Position numbers and translations under genes: made by a program. DNA of 64,000 nucleotides, from NCBI GenBank assembly GCA_001792895.1, contig MARA01000016.1, positions 434,001-498,000 on the forward strand, read 5' to 3'. Under the pieces are notes generated by a model. That model saw only the letters and a list, made by a program, of their open reading frames with translations, did no database searches and was not told where the DNA came from. Below, one piece after another: positions 1-11,341 of this stretch. Numbering within the stretch: the stretch's first letter is position 1; every line of letters starts with the position of its first letter. The stretch is from Lentinus brumalis (Eukaryota > Basidiomycota > Agaricomycetes > Polyporales > Polyporaceae).

Positions 1-582
1 TTTGAACCGTCCTGTTCGAGCGCGTGCAGTTGCTCGGCTGCTGTCAAAAAAACTTATGTCCTTTGAGCGGATTGGGTGCTGTGGGCTGAATAGGACGCGA
101 AGGTCACGGTCGAGGTACGGGATGAATAGAAGATCGCGGTCCGAGAACACAGCAGCTGATGTAAGCCCCCTTGCTGAAAGTATGTTCGCATGAAAGACAC
201 GATGATCATCCGAACGTTCCTCACAGAGCGTGGACCAGGAAGGCCGTCGCACATTTTGGCATCCGCAATGTACGTGCCAGTGAGGCTTTCAGTATACTGC
301 CCTCCCAAGTCTGAGTGATGCGCCCCGGGCACACGCTACCCGCAGTCGATCTTGTCCGCGAGGAGCTCACTGGTACAAGACGTGGGACCCCTTAACGCGA
401 CTTGTTCGCATGCTGGTCACTCTCGAGCTTCGAACCATGGCAGAGAAGTGTGCCTTCGTATTCAGTTATGCTATACCTGCGTTCCGGCAACGGTGAACCG
501 AGTAGAGCCCTCGCGGTCAGTATAAGAGTGAGGACGACCCCAGCCGTCTCGACGCCTTTCCCCGTCGGCGAGCATCATCGGA
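1..582. other. No recognisable gene upstream of the first DUF6533 copy
   Basis: I read all frames of this stretch and found only short ORFs with no family resemblance and no convincing splice-site series. It holds the 5' flank and presumably the promoter of the gene starting at 583, but I see no clear TATA box or other defined element. A gene truncated by the window edge cannot be excluded. Confidence 0.4.
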
Positions 583-2256
583 ATGTCGTCCGTGGATGAC
601 ACTGCGGCCCTCATCGCGGAATACAGCGACCTGTGCGTGTGTTACATATGTCTCGGACTTACTCGCTGATGCGCTTCCGTAGCCGGTTGTCTAACTATGT
701 CGGCATTGTGGCTTCCGGTGAGTAGGCGCGTGACATGCACATGCTTCGTCGTGCACTGACAGAACGCGTGTTTCCTGTCACAGTCGTCTTCCTGTACGAA
801 TGCATCATCACAATCGGGGGAGAGGTGGAGCTTTTCTGGTTCGCCAAGTCGACGGGTGCGACCATCCTATACCTTCTCAACCGATATATCGTCGGGTTCT
901 ATTCTATATACATCCTGGCCACGTCATTTGTTCCAGTATCGCAAGCGGTATGTATCTAGAGAACGTCGTTACATTCATTGACTCAGCTTTTGGGTTTCAG
1001 GGGTACGTTGGGTTTTTTGCGGGCGTCGCAATCCGCTAACGTCCATAACTCCAGCTGCGACGCAAGCATTAAGTTCGTCCGGGTGATCTCCGTTGTGCAG
1101 TATCTGCCGTGGGCAGGTATGTAAGCCGAGTAGTGCAACAATCGCTGAGGATTGACCCATTGGAACAGCGTTCTCCGCACTTCGTGCGTTGGCGTTGAGT
1201 CAAAACTGGCCTCTGGCCACCACCATCTTCCTTCTTTCATGCCTCCCCGTTGGGGTCAACATGGTAAGCACACGGGAGTAGCTTTAGGTGACAGCAGTGG
1301 CTCATGGTTGTTCTCAGGCCCAGTTTCACTTTGATCTCGGAGGAGTGAATATACCTGTATACAACTGCGTCGGGACCTACACTATGCCTCCGTGGCTGAT
1401 GCCAACGTGCGCGACTGCATCCATCTGGACCGGTTATCGTTGCTAACGGTTCCTGTGTAACAGGCGTACGTCGTGGACCTTGGCATACGAGGTTGATCGA
1501 TGGCTGACGCTCTTCGTTGGTCGTAGTTACCGTGATATCGCGGTCTTGCTTGATACTTGCTGATATCTTGGTCATTGTCATCACCTGGCGCAGACTCTCC
1601 GGGCGCCGCATTGGTCGGAGCAAGCTCACGTTTGCGCATGTCTTGCGGCGAGACGGTATGTGACGCACCCCTGTCCTCGTACCTGCGCTGATTTGCCATG
1701 CCTGTCCTCGTACCTGCGCTGATTTGCCATGTCGTCACAGGTATCATATACTTCGTGTAGGTTCACGCGCCCTCCAGGCCGGAGCGCCGAGCGCTGAGGC
1801 CCTTTTCCACTCATAGCTGTATAGCCGTCCTGAACGCGCTCCACCTCGCCCTCACGGCACTGTCTACGGCACGTCCACGCCCTCTCAGATTGACAATACG
1901 GGTCGCTGACGACGTTCCTGCTTCCAGCTCGACGAACCCTTGGAGAACTCCAGCCTCGTGACGGACTTCACAGAACCGTACGCGACCGCCTTTCTCTCTT
2001 TCCCAAATGTGCGTCTTACATGTTTAGCAGACTGACGGGTATCCTCGTCGGCCGATTTCTCCTGCATCTACAAGCGGCGAACCGTAAGGCAATGGACATG
2101 CAGTCAAGCATTCAGTCCGAAGCGCACGGCGCTACGCTCATCTTTGCGCGGGCTGTCGGTTCCCTGGCGTCTTCGCTTGGCCCGGAGGAGGATACGGAGC
2201 TCAGTGAACAGACAGACGACACCTGGACAGGAGGTTCGACCGATGTTAGCGAGTAA
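583..2256 (+). CDS. DUF6533 membrane protein, copy A
   Basis: Multi-exon gene of the basidiomycete DUF6533 family, multi-pass membrane proteins of unknown biochemical role. The start MSSVDDTAALIAEYSDL is the family opening. Exon 3 carries the signature YECIITIGGEVELFW followed by STGATILYLLNRY. Then come a Cys-led helix ending VQYLPWA, an ALRALALSQNWPLA segment, the ILADILVIVITW helix, the conserved LRRDG joint and a long last exon (LTGILVGRFLLHLQ, then FARAVGSL and an acidic tail) ending at a TAA. Exon 3 ends at 947. The downstream exon at 1055 is in frame only if introns 948-1000 and 1003-1054 flank a two-base exon GG (1001-1002). Copies B and C follow on the same strand, which suggests tandem duplication. 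Function unknown; membrane location is inferred from hydrophobic segments. Confidence 0.8.
1670..1731. repeat. Perfect 31-bp tandem duplication in an intron of copy A
   Basis: Two identical 31-bp units (1670-1700 and 1701-1731, beginning CCTGTCCTCGTACC) sit head to tail in the intron that follows the conserved LRRDG codons. They lengthen that intron, whose acceptor is at about 1740. Copies B and C lack the duplication. The perfect identity suggests a recent event. Confidence 0.9.
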
Positions 2257-2867
2257 AAGATGGGCGTGGGGCTAAATTACGATTCTGCCACGATATATAG
2301 ATGCTTCTTGCTCGCAGAGAATCGGGAGGAAGTGCGACTCGGACGACAGCGCGCGTGCAAACCACAGAAGACCTTGAAGGCAGACCGCAGTTCACTTCGG
2401 ACACATCCATGCGCATCCCGTCGATCGCGAATGCTTACCTGAACATGCTCACCGCGCGGGCGTTCGAAGCTCCGCTGTGGATCTGGCCACCTTAGCCACG
2501 ACCGAGTCGTCTTCTGCCGTGTCCCGGCAACGTATCAGGAGTGTTCGTACACCCAGAATAGTGGCAGGCCATCCCACGTTCCGTCTCGTCGTGGTTCTCG
2601 AAGACAGAAATACCTCCGACCATAGGACGCTCGAAGTGGGCCCTCCTCATGTTGAGAGCATGTGGAAGCGGCGATGCTGTAAGTCAGTTGTGTTCGCAAC
2701 TTCGTCTGTGGCAGATGTCTCACCTTTGGATCAGTACCCCCAGGAAAGGCTCGGATGCATCCACTTCGAAACCTTCGGGCTGGAGATAGAAAACCGAGAG
2801 GCGTGCCTCCAGCTCACACTGCACCCCTCCATTCTTCTCACTTCGGTCCCGCAAAACGATATCGACG
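2257..2867. other. Spacer between DUF6533 copies A and B
   Basis: About 610 bp with several out-of-phase short ORFs but no recognisable domain, repeat or RNA. It probably contains the 3' end of copy A and the promoter of copy B. Confidence 0.4.
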
Positions 2868-4604
2868 ATGTCGGCCCAGGACATGGACTCTCTGATAATC
2901 GCTGAATTCAGCGCCAAGTACGTGCTTGTAGTACAGAAGCTTGTCGACACAGTTGAACTGACGAATGGTGTCGCAGCATCATCTACGGATACTGCCAGGT
3001 CGCTGCTGGAGGTTCGTGGTAGTCTGTTGCATGGGTCTGCCGATGTGATTAAGTGACGACTTCACCGCATGCAGTTATGTTCATCTACGAGTGCCTTATC
3101 ACCGGGTACGAGGAGGTCGAGTTCTTCTGGAAAGCGCGTTGGACGGGGGCAACGGCGCTGTTCATCGCCAACCGATACTTTTCCCTTGGGTGGTACATTT
3201 ACAACATCATCGGAAGCCTCGCAATGTTTGCCCCAAAGGCATGTACCCTCCATCTTCGCGTGAATGTTTGCTGATATCCACTGTCGACAGAGGTCGGGAA
3301 TTTTCGATACTCCGTTTGCGTAGTCTGATCCGCTCATCGCGTTTCTGCAGCTGTCTTGCTCTCGCGCAGTCCTCTTTGGTAGTCAGCGTCTTGCAGTACC
3401 TCCCGTGGGCAGGCAAGTCTCGAGTTCCGATTGGTACCCTAGTGAGACGGTTCTGATGCGTCGAGCTCTTCCGGTAGCGGCTGCCGGTTTGCGCGCACTC
3501 GGCGTCAGCAGGAACTGGCCTCTCGCCCTCTTCGTCCTCGTCCTCAACGTCGTCCCCTTCGGCTTAGAGTTCGTAAGTCAACCGGGATGCTGCGACACCC
3601 CCGTCGACCCCCGCTCACACAAGGCCGTCAGATTGCGTTCCACTATGGTTACAGCGCGATGTGGATAGCCGGGGTCGGTTGCGTCTCTTTCGATGACGAG
3701 TCGACACAGATGTATAAAGCGTACGTACCTGCCTCTACGGTCTCTCCCGCGTGAACGCCAGTGCTGATGACCATATGGATGCAGGGGTATGTGAGCCATC
3801 ATACTGCACATCAGATGACCGTATTGACAAGTAGGGCGCGTCACCAGCTACCATTGCAGGTCAAACGTGTTCGATAGCGGGGGACGCTCTCGTCATCCTG
3901 GTGACTTGGTTCAAACTCTCTCGAGGGACCGCCGGTACACATGGCCTGGCCTACGTTCTCCTCCGTGACGGTTCGTCCCGCTCTCTACTGTGGCCGCATG
4001 CACATCTGAACGGCGCGCCGCACACGCAGGTACCGTCTACTTTATGTGAGCAGTTGTACGGTCACTCGTTATCGGGTAGCCAAACGCAAATTTTCTTGTG
4101 CAGATGCTTCCTCGTCATTCGCACCCTGCACCTCGTGCTGACCCTCCTGTCGGTGAGCCGGTACATATTCAGCGGTTCATGCCCGTAACGCTGACCTCTT
4201 CGTCCCAGCTCGCCACGCCCTTTCAACCGACTAGCTACGTGCAATACTTCATGGAACCGTACGATCATCGTTCACTGGTTTTAAAGCTATGCTGACCATC
4301 CGCTTTCTTGTCGTACAGGCTCACAGGCATCTTCGTGTCGCGTTTCCTCATCAACCTGCAGCGCGCAAGTCGCCGCGCGACGCACATGGACTCGAGCATA
4401 TACTCCACTCCTCATGGCGACACGGACATCGTGTTCGAGCGGGTCGTCGGCTCGCTCGGATCCACGCTGGAGTACGACGATGAGGACGAGGACGAGCCGT
4501 CCGCGGAGGTCTCAGACACTCTCAGCGAGCATTCTGAGAAGGCTGAGATTCAAGGAGAACGTCACTCTGTCCCCAGGTTGCAAGGGACGGATGACCGAGG
4601 ATGA
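2868..4604 (+). CDS. DUF6533 membrane protein, copy B
   Basis: Second tandem copy, starting MSAQDMDSLIIAEFSA. The signature exon reads YECLITGYEEVEFFW then WTGATALFIANRY. It is followed by CLALAQSSLVVSVLQYLPWA, AAGLRALGVSRNWPLA, GDALVILVTWFKLS, the LLRDG joint and a last exon with LTGIFVSRFLINLQ, VFERVVGSLGS and an Asp/Glu-rich tail. Two introns use GC instead of GT at the 5' end (3239-3290 and 3413-3477); the aligned introns in A and C use GT. A two-base exon AG at 3291-3292 is needed to keep frame between exon 3 (ending 3238) and the exon at 3351. The frame can be followed through all exons, so I treat the gene as intact. Role unknown beyond the family. Confidence 0.78.
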
Positions 4605-4936
4605 TGGGTGATATGGAAATGCCTCTTGACATACTACTTTGCTATGCTGCTCTATTGGCGATTGCAGTTTTGGCGGTCAAAATCAAAGGCATTTTCATCG
4701 AAGTACTTACTTCGCTCGTCAACTCACTGGCCCAATCTGAAGAATCTTATTCTATCTTATCTTATCTGCGGCCGTTACCCCACCTCGTCTCGCGGCCACG
4801 GCTCTCAACTTGCCAACACATCTCCACCTCTCTCTTCCTTGCGTCGTGCTGAAAGTTGACTAGCTCGATGTGAACTCGCCGTTGCCGTACGCACTATAGC
4901 CTGGGCGGTATAGCATGATAGTAGTCGAGGCATAGC
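4605..4936. other. Spacer with no recognisable feature
   Basis: About 330 bp downstream of copy B. It has a short overlapping pair of ORFs with hydrophobic character but no family match; probably 3' flank. Confidence 0.35.
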
Positions 4937-5350
4937 ATGACCGGGGTGAGTACTCGATGGAACAGGGTGCCAGGCCGCGTACTTATTCACAATCGCTCCA
5001 TGATCCTAGAAGACGTCTACCATGTCCAGAAATACGTGAATTATATGCATGAGGACATGAGCTACGTCTACGCAGCTCTCTACTGTGTCACAGTTGACAC
5101 ACCATACCGGTCCCGGTCCATTTCCAGAGATTCGTCACGTTGGCTGGAGACCTAGCTGTTAAGTGGATATATGCAGCATTCGCAGCATCTGTCGACCTAG
5201 ACCCAATGGAAGTGGGAAGCGAGGAGATTATCATGATATTGTTGGCGCTCCATTTCTGCGACGACATTTCATTCCCACACCCGTCATGACTCGGGGAGGT
5301 CATAGAGCACGCTCGCACACCAGAAGCGTGGGGCATTCAGTGCAGCTATT
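4937..5350 (+). pseudogene. Decayed unrecognised gene fragment
   Basis: A plus-strand reading frame looks protein-like: first a piece with EDVYHVQKYVNYMHEDMSYV, then after a plausible CAG acceptor near 5130 a segment LAVKWIYAAFAASVDLDPME followed by MILLALHFCDDISFPHPS. It is then stopped by an in-frame TGA, and coding-like sequence resumes after it (LGEVIEHARTPEAWG). I do not recognise the family. The stop inside otherwise coherent sequence, and the lack of a convincing start, suggest a relic. A missed intron covering the stop is the alternative. Confidence 0.35.
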
Positions 5351-5729
5351 ATGTGCAATCTCGATGACATTCTACAGGCTTTCTACTGATCTCTCCATGT
5401 TGCATGTCAAGATCGGTCTGTATAGAGGACCAGCATCGTCGAATCGTTCTCAGGGCCATCCTCCGTTCATCATTTCTCGGTACGTATTCCCCAGCCCCGC
5501 AATCGAGGATTTCTCCCAATCTCGTATACTGTTCCTCAAGACAATACTTGAAGCGGACAGACTTCCAAGCATGCACACGATGTACATCTTGGTTCGTAGA
5601 CACAGATCCCTCCCTCGTCTGGCGCAGAGCATGGTAGCTGATACGCAAGCGTGCCGATTGTATATGAAGCACTGCGGGGGATTGTGAAGTGTCAGTTACC
5701 ACCCCACTGCCGCCAAGCCACTACCAAGG

Positions 5730-7587
5730 ATGTCCTCAGACGACGATACTGCCGCTTTCATTGCTGAATATGATGCCCTGTACGTCCTCTCACTTGTTCC
5801 TTGAGCTGTGGTGTCTGATGTCACGGGAACTACACCTTAGGTACATCGCGGGTATCTGCTCGATTGCCGTCAGCGGTGAGCTTAGTCTGACTTGATAGTC
5901 AACGACTTGACGGCTGACATATAGCGCTCCGCAACAAAGTGATAGTGATGTACGAATATTGCATCACAATCGGACAGGAAGTCAGACTCTTCTGGGGTAA
6001 GAAGATCACCGGAGCAGCTGTGCTGTTCTTCGTGAACAGGTACCTCGTTCTCTTGGCAAACATCGACATCATCGCGAATAGCAACATCCTGGTTTCAGAC
6101 GCGGTATGTTGGCATATATCGCCTCTGATCCTCTGGTATTAATTGCCCAACTCGCGCAGGTGTAAGTTACACGCATTCTGACCTTTGCGGTTGGCGTCTG
6201 AACATGAGTCCGGCAGGTGTGCGAGGCTTGTACAATCCAACCGGTCGCTGCAGATCGCACAGTATGTCCCGTGGGCAGGTACGTCAACCCATCTTGCTAA
6301 TCTCCGCTTTGTGCCTTTTTCGAGAATACAAAGCGCTGACATGGGTGGTCAGCCTTCACCGGTTTACGAGCCTTCGCGTTGAGCAGGAATTGGTTCCTTT
6401 CGATCCTCGCATTCGCTCTCTCTATGGTCTCTGTGGTCATAAACCTTGTAAGCTGCATGTACATGTCTTCGAAGTGAGCTCAAGACTCATGTCTATACGC
6501 AGGTTGACTTCGCGTTCGGTGTCAGCGGCGAAACTGATGGTGCGCTGTTATCATGCATCACAGTGGAGGGCATAACCCTCGATCTGGCGAAGAAGTATGT
6601 TGGCCACACTTGCGAATCCTGACGCATCCTCTTTAACTGTCTTTACAGATGTGAGATACCAGTGACCGAAAATATTCGGAGTATGCCCAGAGATGACTGA
6701 CCGGGTTTGGTTTGACCAGTCACAATTCTGTCTCGGACATGTCTCATTGCGGCGGACGTCATACTCATCGGTATCACCTGGTCGCGCCTGTCTCGGCGCG
6801 GATTGAGGCACGTCGACTCTACAAACCTGTTCACGGAGGTTCTTCTGCGCGATGGTGAGCGTCGTATCGCTGTGTTCTATTCCCGGTTGTCCGCTGACGG
6901 GACGGGTTACACCCAGGTACTCTCTACTTCATGTGCGTCGTATGAGGGCGGTGAAGCGAGTACGCCGTCTGACGGGCCCAACTTGTACAGTACCCTCTTT
7001 ACCATGAACTCCCTTCACTTGACGTTATCGTTGCTGGCCGTGAGTTCCTCTCGTATGAAGTCTAGCCGGACGTCGCGCTGACAACGCATGCAGATTGCCG
7101 CGGTGCCCCTTCAAGCTGTCAGCGTGATACCCCTGTTCACAGAGCCGTTGAGTGTTTTTGGCAGCCTACTTCACGGTCTCTCATGACTACGTTTAATTGG
7201 CTGACCTCTCTTCGCTTTCTTGACCCACCCAGATTGACCGCGAACCTCATCTCCCGGTTCCTCCTCCACCTCCAGTCCGTCAACCAGAACGTCACTGGGG
7301 AAGACTTCGAGGAGGGAAGCGCAAACCAAGCTGGGTCCCTCATGTTTCAGCGCGTTGTCGGGTCCATCGGGTCCTCGATTGATCCCACGGCCAGCTTCGG
7401 TAAAGACGAAGACGCGAGCGGCGGGACCGTGGAGGGAAGGGGCGCACGTACCTCCGGCTACGAGCTGTCCTCTCGTTCTAAGCTATCGACTTCCGAGGAG
7501 GATAAGGACGCTCGGGATGGTGTTGTCGAGACGGTGGAGAGGCTGCCGAAGTTGGATTCGAACGAGATAAAGACCGTGTTGGCTTGA
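5730..7587 (+). CDS. DUF6533 membrane protein, copy C
   Basis: Third tandem copy. Exon 1 encodes MSSDDDTAAFIAEYDAL and splices at 5779/5780 to YIAGICSIAVS. The signature exon reads MYEYCITIGQEVRLFW then KITGAAVLFFVNRYLVLLA. Next come CARLVQSNRSLQIAQYVPWA, SALRAFALSRNW-like coding, a FAFGVSGETDG loop, a YFM exon, FTMNSLHLTLSLL, and the last exon LTANLISRFLLHLQ with MFQRVVGSIGSS and a long charged tail. A two-base exon GT at 6160-6161, directly followed by a consensus GTAAGT donor, restores the frame between exon 3 (ends 6103) and the exon at 6216. Family function unknown; the gene appears intact. Confidence 0.8.
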
Positions 7588-8555
7588 AGGTCGTCGTAGG
7601 AGTCGCTGATATGCAGGAGCGAGGACTGAACGTACGAATGTCGAATGGTCGCGCATCCGAGCATCCGTTGATCGTAAATTAGCAGCGATAGGACCGCTAG
7701 TTCGGGCAGGGCCTTGGTTTCTTCATAATCGAGCACCAATATACTTATATATAAGATTCCGTCTCGCATCACATTCTTGTTCGTCGTGTGCGAGCGACCG
7801 GACACTCTCCGCAGACGTTTTCCGGTGCACCATTGTATCGGCGTAGCTTGTCCACCGATTCAAATCCATACAGTCGAGCCAAAGTCGAGCGGTGTGTCGG
7901 ACCATGATCGCGCCGCCAAGTCGTCTACCTGATTCAGAAAGTAGAAGGATGGTACGGGCGGGAGAAGATGCTCGGTACCGTCGGCAACTTGAACGATTTT
8001 CTGCACCATCACGACGGCTGGCTCGCGCGAAGTGCGTTCTCCACGGCGAGACCCGTAGCGCAGAGCCCTGGTAGATCAGTCTGAGCAGCGGCTCTTGGAC
8101 GTTCCGAGGTACTTAATTTATAGTATAGTAGATACCTAGGTTGTGCGTGTCTTCCATGGTCGCACTCAAGCACTGGCTTGATGAGGGCTGCGCCAACATT
8201 CAATGTTGTGGTTCAAGAGGCGTGTTATAGGCGCTAATCACTCGGCGGAGTTTGTCCTCAGTCGAACTGGTTCAGTTTCGACCCACTGCGAACCTGAACG
8301 TTAACCTTCAGCTTGAATTTGAACCACAACCAGAGTCCACTGGCAGGTTGCGGTAACTCTGCTTACCGTTATCCGCTCAATCGTACTGACTGAAGACGCA
8401 TCATCACGGGTAGAACAGCCGCCTTACTCATGATGCCACTGAACGTTTGCAACTCTACTAAGAGCGGGGCTCGGGAGGCTGGATATCATGCATCAGAATG
8501 GAGCTTGAATGGAACGCTGGGAACATGGCTCTCATGCCCCCGCCCTCACCGAAAC
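7588..8555. other. Intergenic region between convergent genes
   Basis: No gene was recognised. It separates copy C from the 3' end of the deaminase gene. The only structured feature I see is the inverted repeat at 8205-8330, listed separately. Confidence 0.5.
8205..8330. repeat. Short inverted repeat, possible miniature element
   Basis: The 12-bp arms GTTGTGGTTCAA (8205-8216) and TTGAACCACAAC (8319-8330) are perfect inverted copies separated by 102 bp. The interior has further GAAC/GTTC-rich pairing, for example GTCGAACTGGTTCAGTTTCG near 8263. No clear target duplication was found, so calling it a MITE is speculative. Confidence 0.4.
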
Positions 8556-10562
8556 TCAGTCCGTTGTCTTTGCTTGCGCCTCCCGCTGTGCCTCTGCCTC
8601 TTCCTTCGCCTTTGCCTCCCTAAGGTCCATGAACCAATTACCCAAAGCGATGCCCACCATATCAACGTTCTCAGTAGGCACTGACAACGACCATGAACAA
8701 ACCTCCGCGATGTGGGAGTCCAAGATAGTAACGTACCGTTGAGAAACTGCTCCGGACGAGGCTGGTAGATGGCCGTGCTGTTCGAGGACGTCGCCAAGGC
8801 GCGGTGGTTGGCTCGGACGATTTGTGCCTGGAGTTTGACCGTCTCCGTCAATTTGTCGCACAGTTTCTTTCGGACGGCTGCGTCAGTATCCACCGCCGCC
8901 GCGGTGGCGTGCGCACTGGCAGCGACGTGGCTGAAGCCTGAGAGCGAGGGTGCCCGCCACTGCGGCGACTGCGCGAGTCGGCCGTCGGTCCCGCGTGTGC
9001 AGATGAGGGAGTTGGCGATTCCGCAATAGCACTCGAAGTACGTCGCGCAGAGCCAGCAGGGGACTTTAGAGAGGGCGATGTATGGGATGACGTGCTCCGC
9101 ATCTCCTTCTTTGTGAAGGTGCGCGAGCAGAGCGCATTCAGGGTGGACAGATGGGGGCGGAGTTTCGGAGATTAGTGCGTCGGGAGGATGAGCGGAATCT
9201 GGAGGTTATAAGCATAGTGTCGGTGTTATGACAGTCCAGCAAAGATCACATGCCTGACAGACGCACCTGATGGGATGGCACCTGAGTCGATAGTGTTGAG
9301 GATGTTCAGGTTGCGGCGCAACTCTTCGACGAGTGTGTGGTACTGTGCGTCCTCTATGTCGGTCCAGCCGACTTCGCGCAGGGTAGATTGGATATCGCAC
9401 GCGGAGATCGTTGGGGCCTCCGACACACTCGGGTTGGGGACGAGGACAACTTCGTGGGGACGGTCGCCGAAGAGGACGGAAGCCATTGTCGACGACGTGA
9501 CGATGCTGAGTATCTGGAGATAGTCGCGGGAGACCCGGACGATTTTGTCCAACCACTTGGCGACGTCGAACGGCTTCGAGGCCGTCCGCTTGGTGACATC
9601 GTGTTGGAGCGGGGACGCATCCTGTCCACCGTCCGATTGATGCGATCTGTGTCGAGCTACCGACGTATGAGCGTGCTTAGAGATCTAGCCGCAAACGTAA
9701 TTAGTAGAGGAGACTGACCGCGAAGGTAATTATCGCACAAAGACCAGAGATGGGCAGAATCGGCAGTCCGCCGGGCAACAAAATGAGACGCTACTCGTAA
9801 GGGTACTAGCACCTTGACGTCTGCTGCTATAAGCTCTTGGGTGGTACCAGCAAGCTCGTGATGCAGGAGTATGTCGCGTATGCCCTCGATGCCCACGCGA
9901 ACGTCCTACAGAACTTCACGGTCGGCCGCTGAGCAGTTTTGGAGGGCCTTGAGCGTGCGGCGCTCTTCGTCGTTGCACTGAATCCGCAGGTCTGCGGCAT
10001 CCTCTTGGGCGTCCGCGACGAGGTTGAGGAAAGCTGCGTAGCGGCCGTCCTTGGTGAAGCGGCGTTTTATCTTCTTCCAGCAGTAATGGAGGGCGGCGAC
10101 CTCGCCTTCGAGCTTCTTGAATTCCAGTGGATTGCGCTTTGGGCCTAGGGAAGAAGGCTCGTCCTGACTCGAGACGTAGAGCTCGCGGACCTCGCGGAGG
10201 TGGGAGATGAGGAGAATGAGGTGCTCTTTGATTTTTGCGGGTCGTCCGAGTTTTGAGTTAGGATGAACGTCGGGCCCTGCAGTCGTGGGATGGATGGCTT
10301 GAAAGCGAGGGAAACTACCTCGTGTTGCTCTTTGGAGACCAGGAGGCGCGCGATGCTGTCGAGGACAGGGGCGTAGCGTTTGAGCAGTCTGTCGCTGAGG
10401 ACAGGCGCATCGGGCGCGGCCCGCGGGTAACGTGCTTCGGCCGTCTACAACAAGGAGGCCGCAGAGGAGCAGGGCAAGCCAGTCGGGAGTGTTCTGAGTG
10501 AACATCGTTCTGCAATCGTTGTTGATGCGGACGATCCAGCAAACCGAGATTGCCGCAGGCAA
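8556..10562 (-). CDS. OTT_1508-like fungal deaminase-family protein, frame disrupted
   Basis: Minus-strand multi-exon gene ending with a TGA at 8556. The deaminase signature is clear: VHPECALLAHLHKEG (H-x-E type zinc/proton-shuttle motif), then YIALSKVPCWLCATYF with a CxxC pair, then CTRGTDGRL. This matches the fungal OTT_1508-type deaminase pattern, predicted cytidine-deaminase-like enzymes acting on nucleic acids or nucleotides; the substrate is unknown. Upstream exons contain AALHYCWKKIKRRF, DVAKWLDKIVRVSRDYLQI and related helices. Between about 10232 and 10446 the protein-like frame (LLKRYAPVLDSIARLLVSKE) differs from the flanking frame, implying one extra base near 10436-10446 and one missing base in a T5 run at 10232-10236 (plus strand). 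The open frame happens to have no stop across this part. The exact start is uncertain; 10562 is the most upstream Met. Confidence 0.65.
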
Positions 10563-11341
10563 GTACGGGCAAGCGCTGGCCTTACTCGCTCATAAACGTG
10601 CTTAACTACTTGAAACTACGTGCATACACTCTGATACAGTCCGTCAGATCGGGGCAACATGTATCCGAGTCGCCTGGGTGAGCCTGGGCGAAAATCTGCT
10701 GGGATCATTTAAGGTCGGAATTACTTAGGGCCATCATCAGCCCGAGGATAAGTACTAGTATCACTTCGTTCCCACTGTGAAATTTGTGAGGCCTCTTCGC
10801 CACCAATCTTTCCTCGGCATAAGCACATTGCCATACATGCATAGGCCCGTCAGCAGCGACAAAGCATTGATAAAAGGTGAGCTTTGACATGGATCAATTG
10901 CGCAAAGCTGCGACCTCACGAATGTGTGCCATGTGGCCTGCTCCGTGCCGTCAGGTTCCGTGCTGTCAGGTTAAGGAACGTTATACAATTAAGTAGGGGC
11001 AAGATGACGATGTGGCGTCGCTGAAACGTCGCTTCCGCGTCGATACAACGAGGTACTGTACTTACTTACTCCAAGTGGGTCCTCGGTGGCTCGGTCACGT
11101 CGTGCTTCCGAGGCTACTTCCTCAGCGCCACACTGACCTCAAAGCATTGAAGATGTTGACATCAATGACAGGTGACTTTCACGGACATTCCAAAATGTAC
11201 TTGCGGGTAGCAGGTGGTTAAGCAGACTTCGGTTTACTTATACTGTACTCGACTCCTTTTTCGGTGACGTCAGGCAGGCACGATCGGGCGAGATCTAGGC
11301 CCGACCGTATATAGCAGTGTAAGCGCTGGAGTGCGGGGAAT
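10563..11341. other. Divergent intergenic region
   Basis: It lies between the 5' end of the deaminase gene (minus) and the histidine kinase (plus), so it probably carries both promoters. No ORF, RNA or repeat is recognised apart from a short near-repeat CCGTCAGGTT / GCTGTCAGGTTA around 10945-10972. Confidence 0.4.

Noticed and set aside
948..1054. Explaining the DUF6533 frame problem by splicing directly to CAG|TA(T/C) before LPWA
   Set aside because: That would keep frame, but it would discard a Cys-led hydrophobic segment conserved in all five copies, including copy D where it is joined by an ordinary intron. The micro-exon model fits better, although RNA data are needed.
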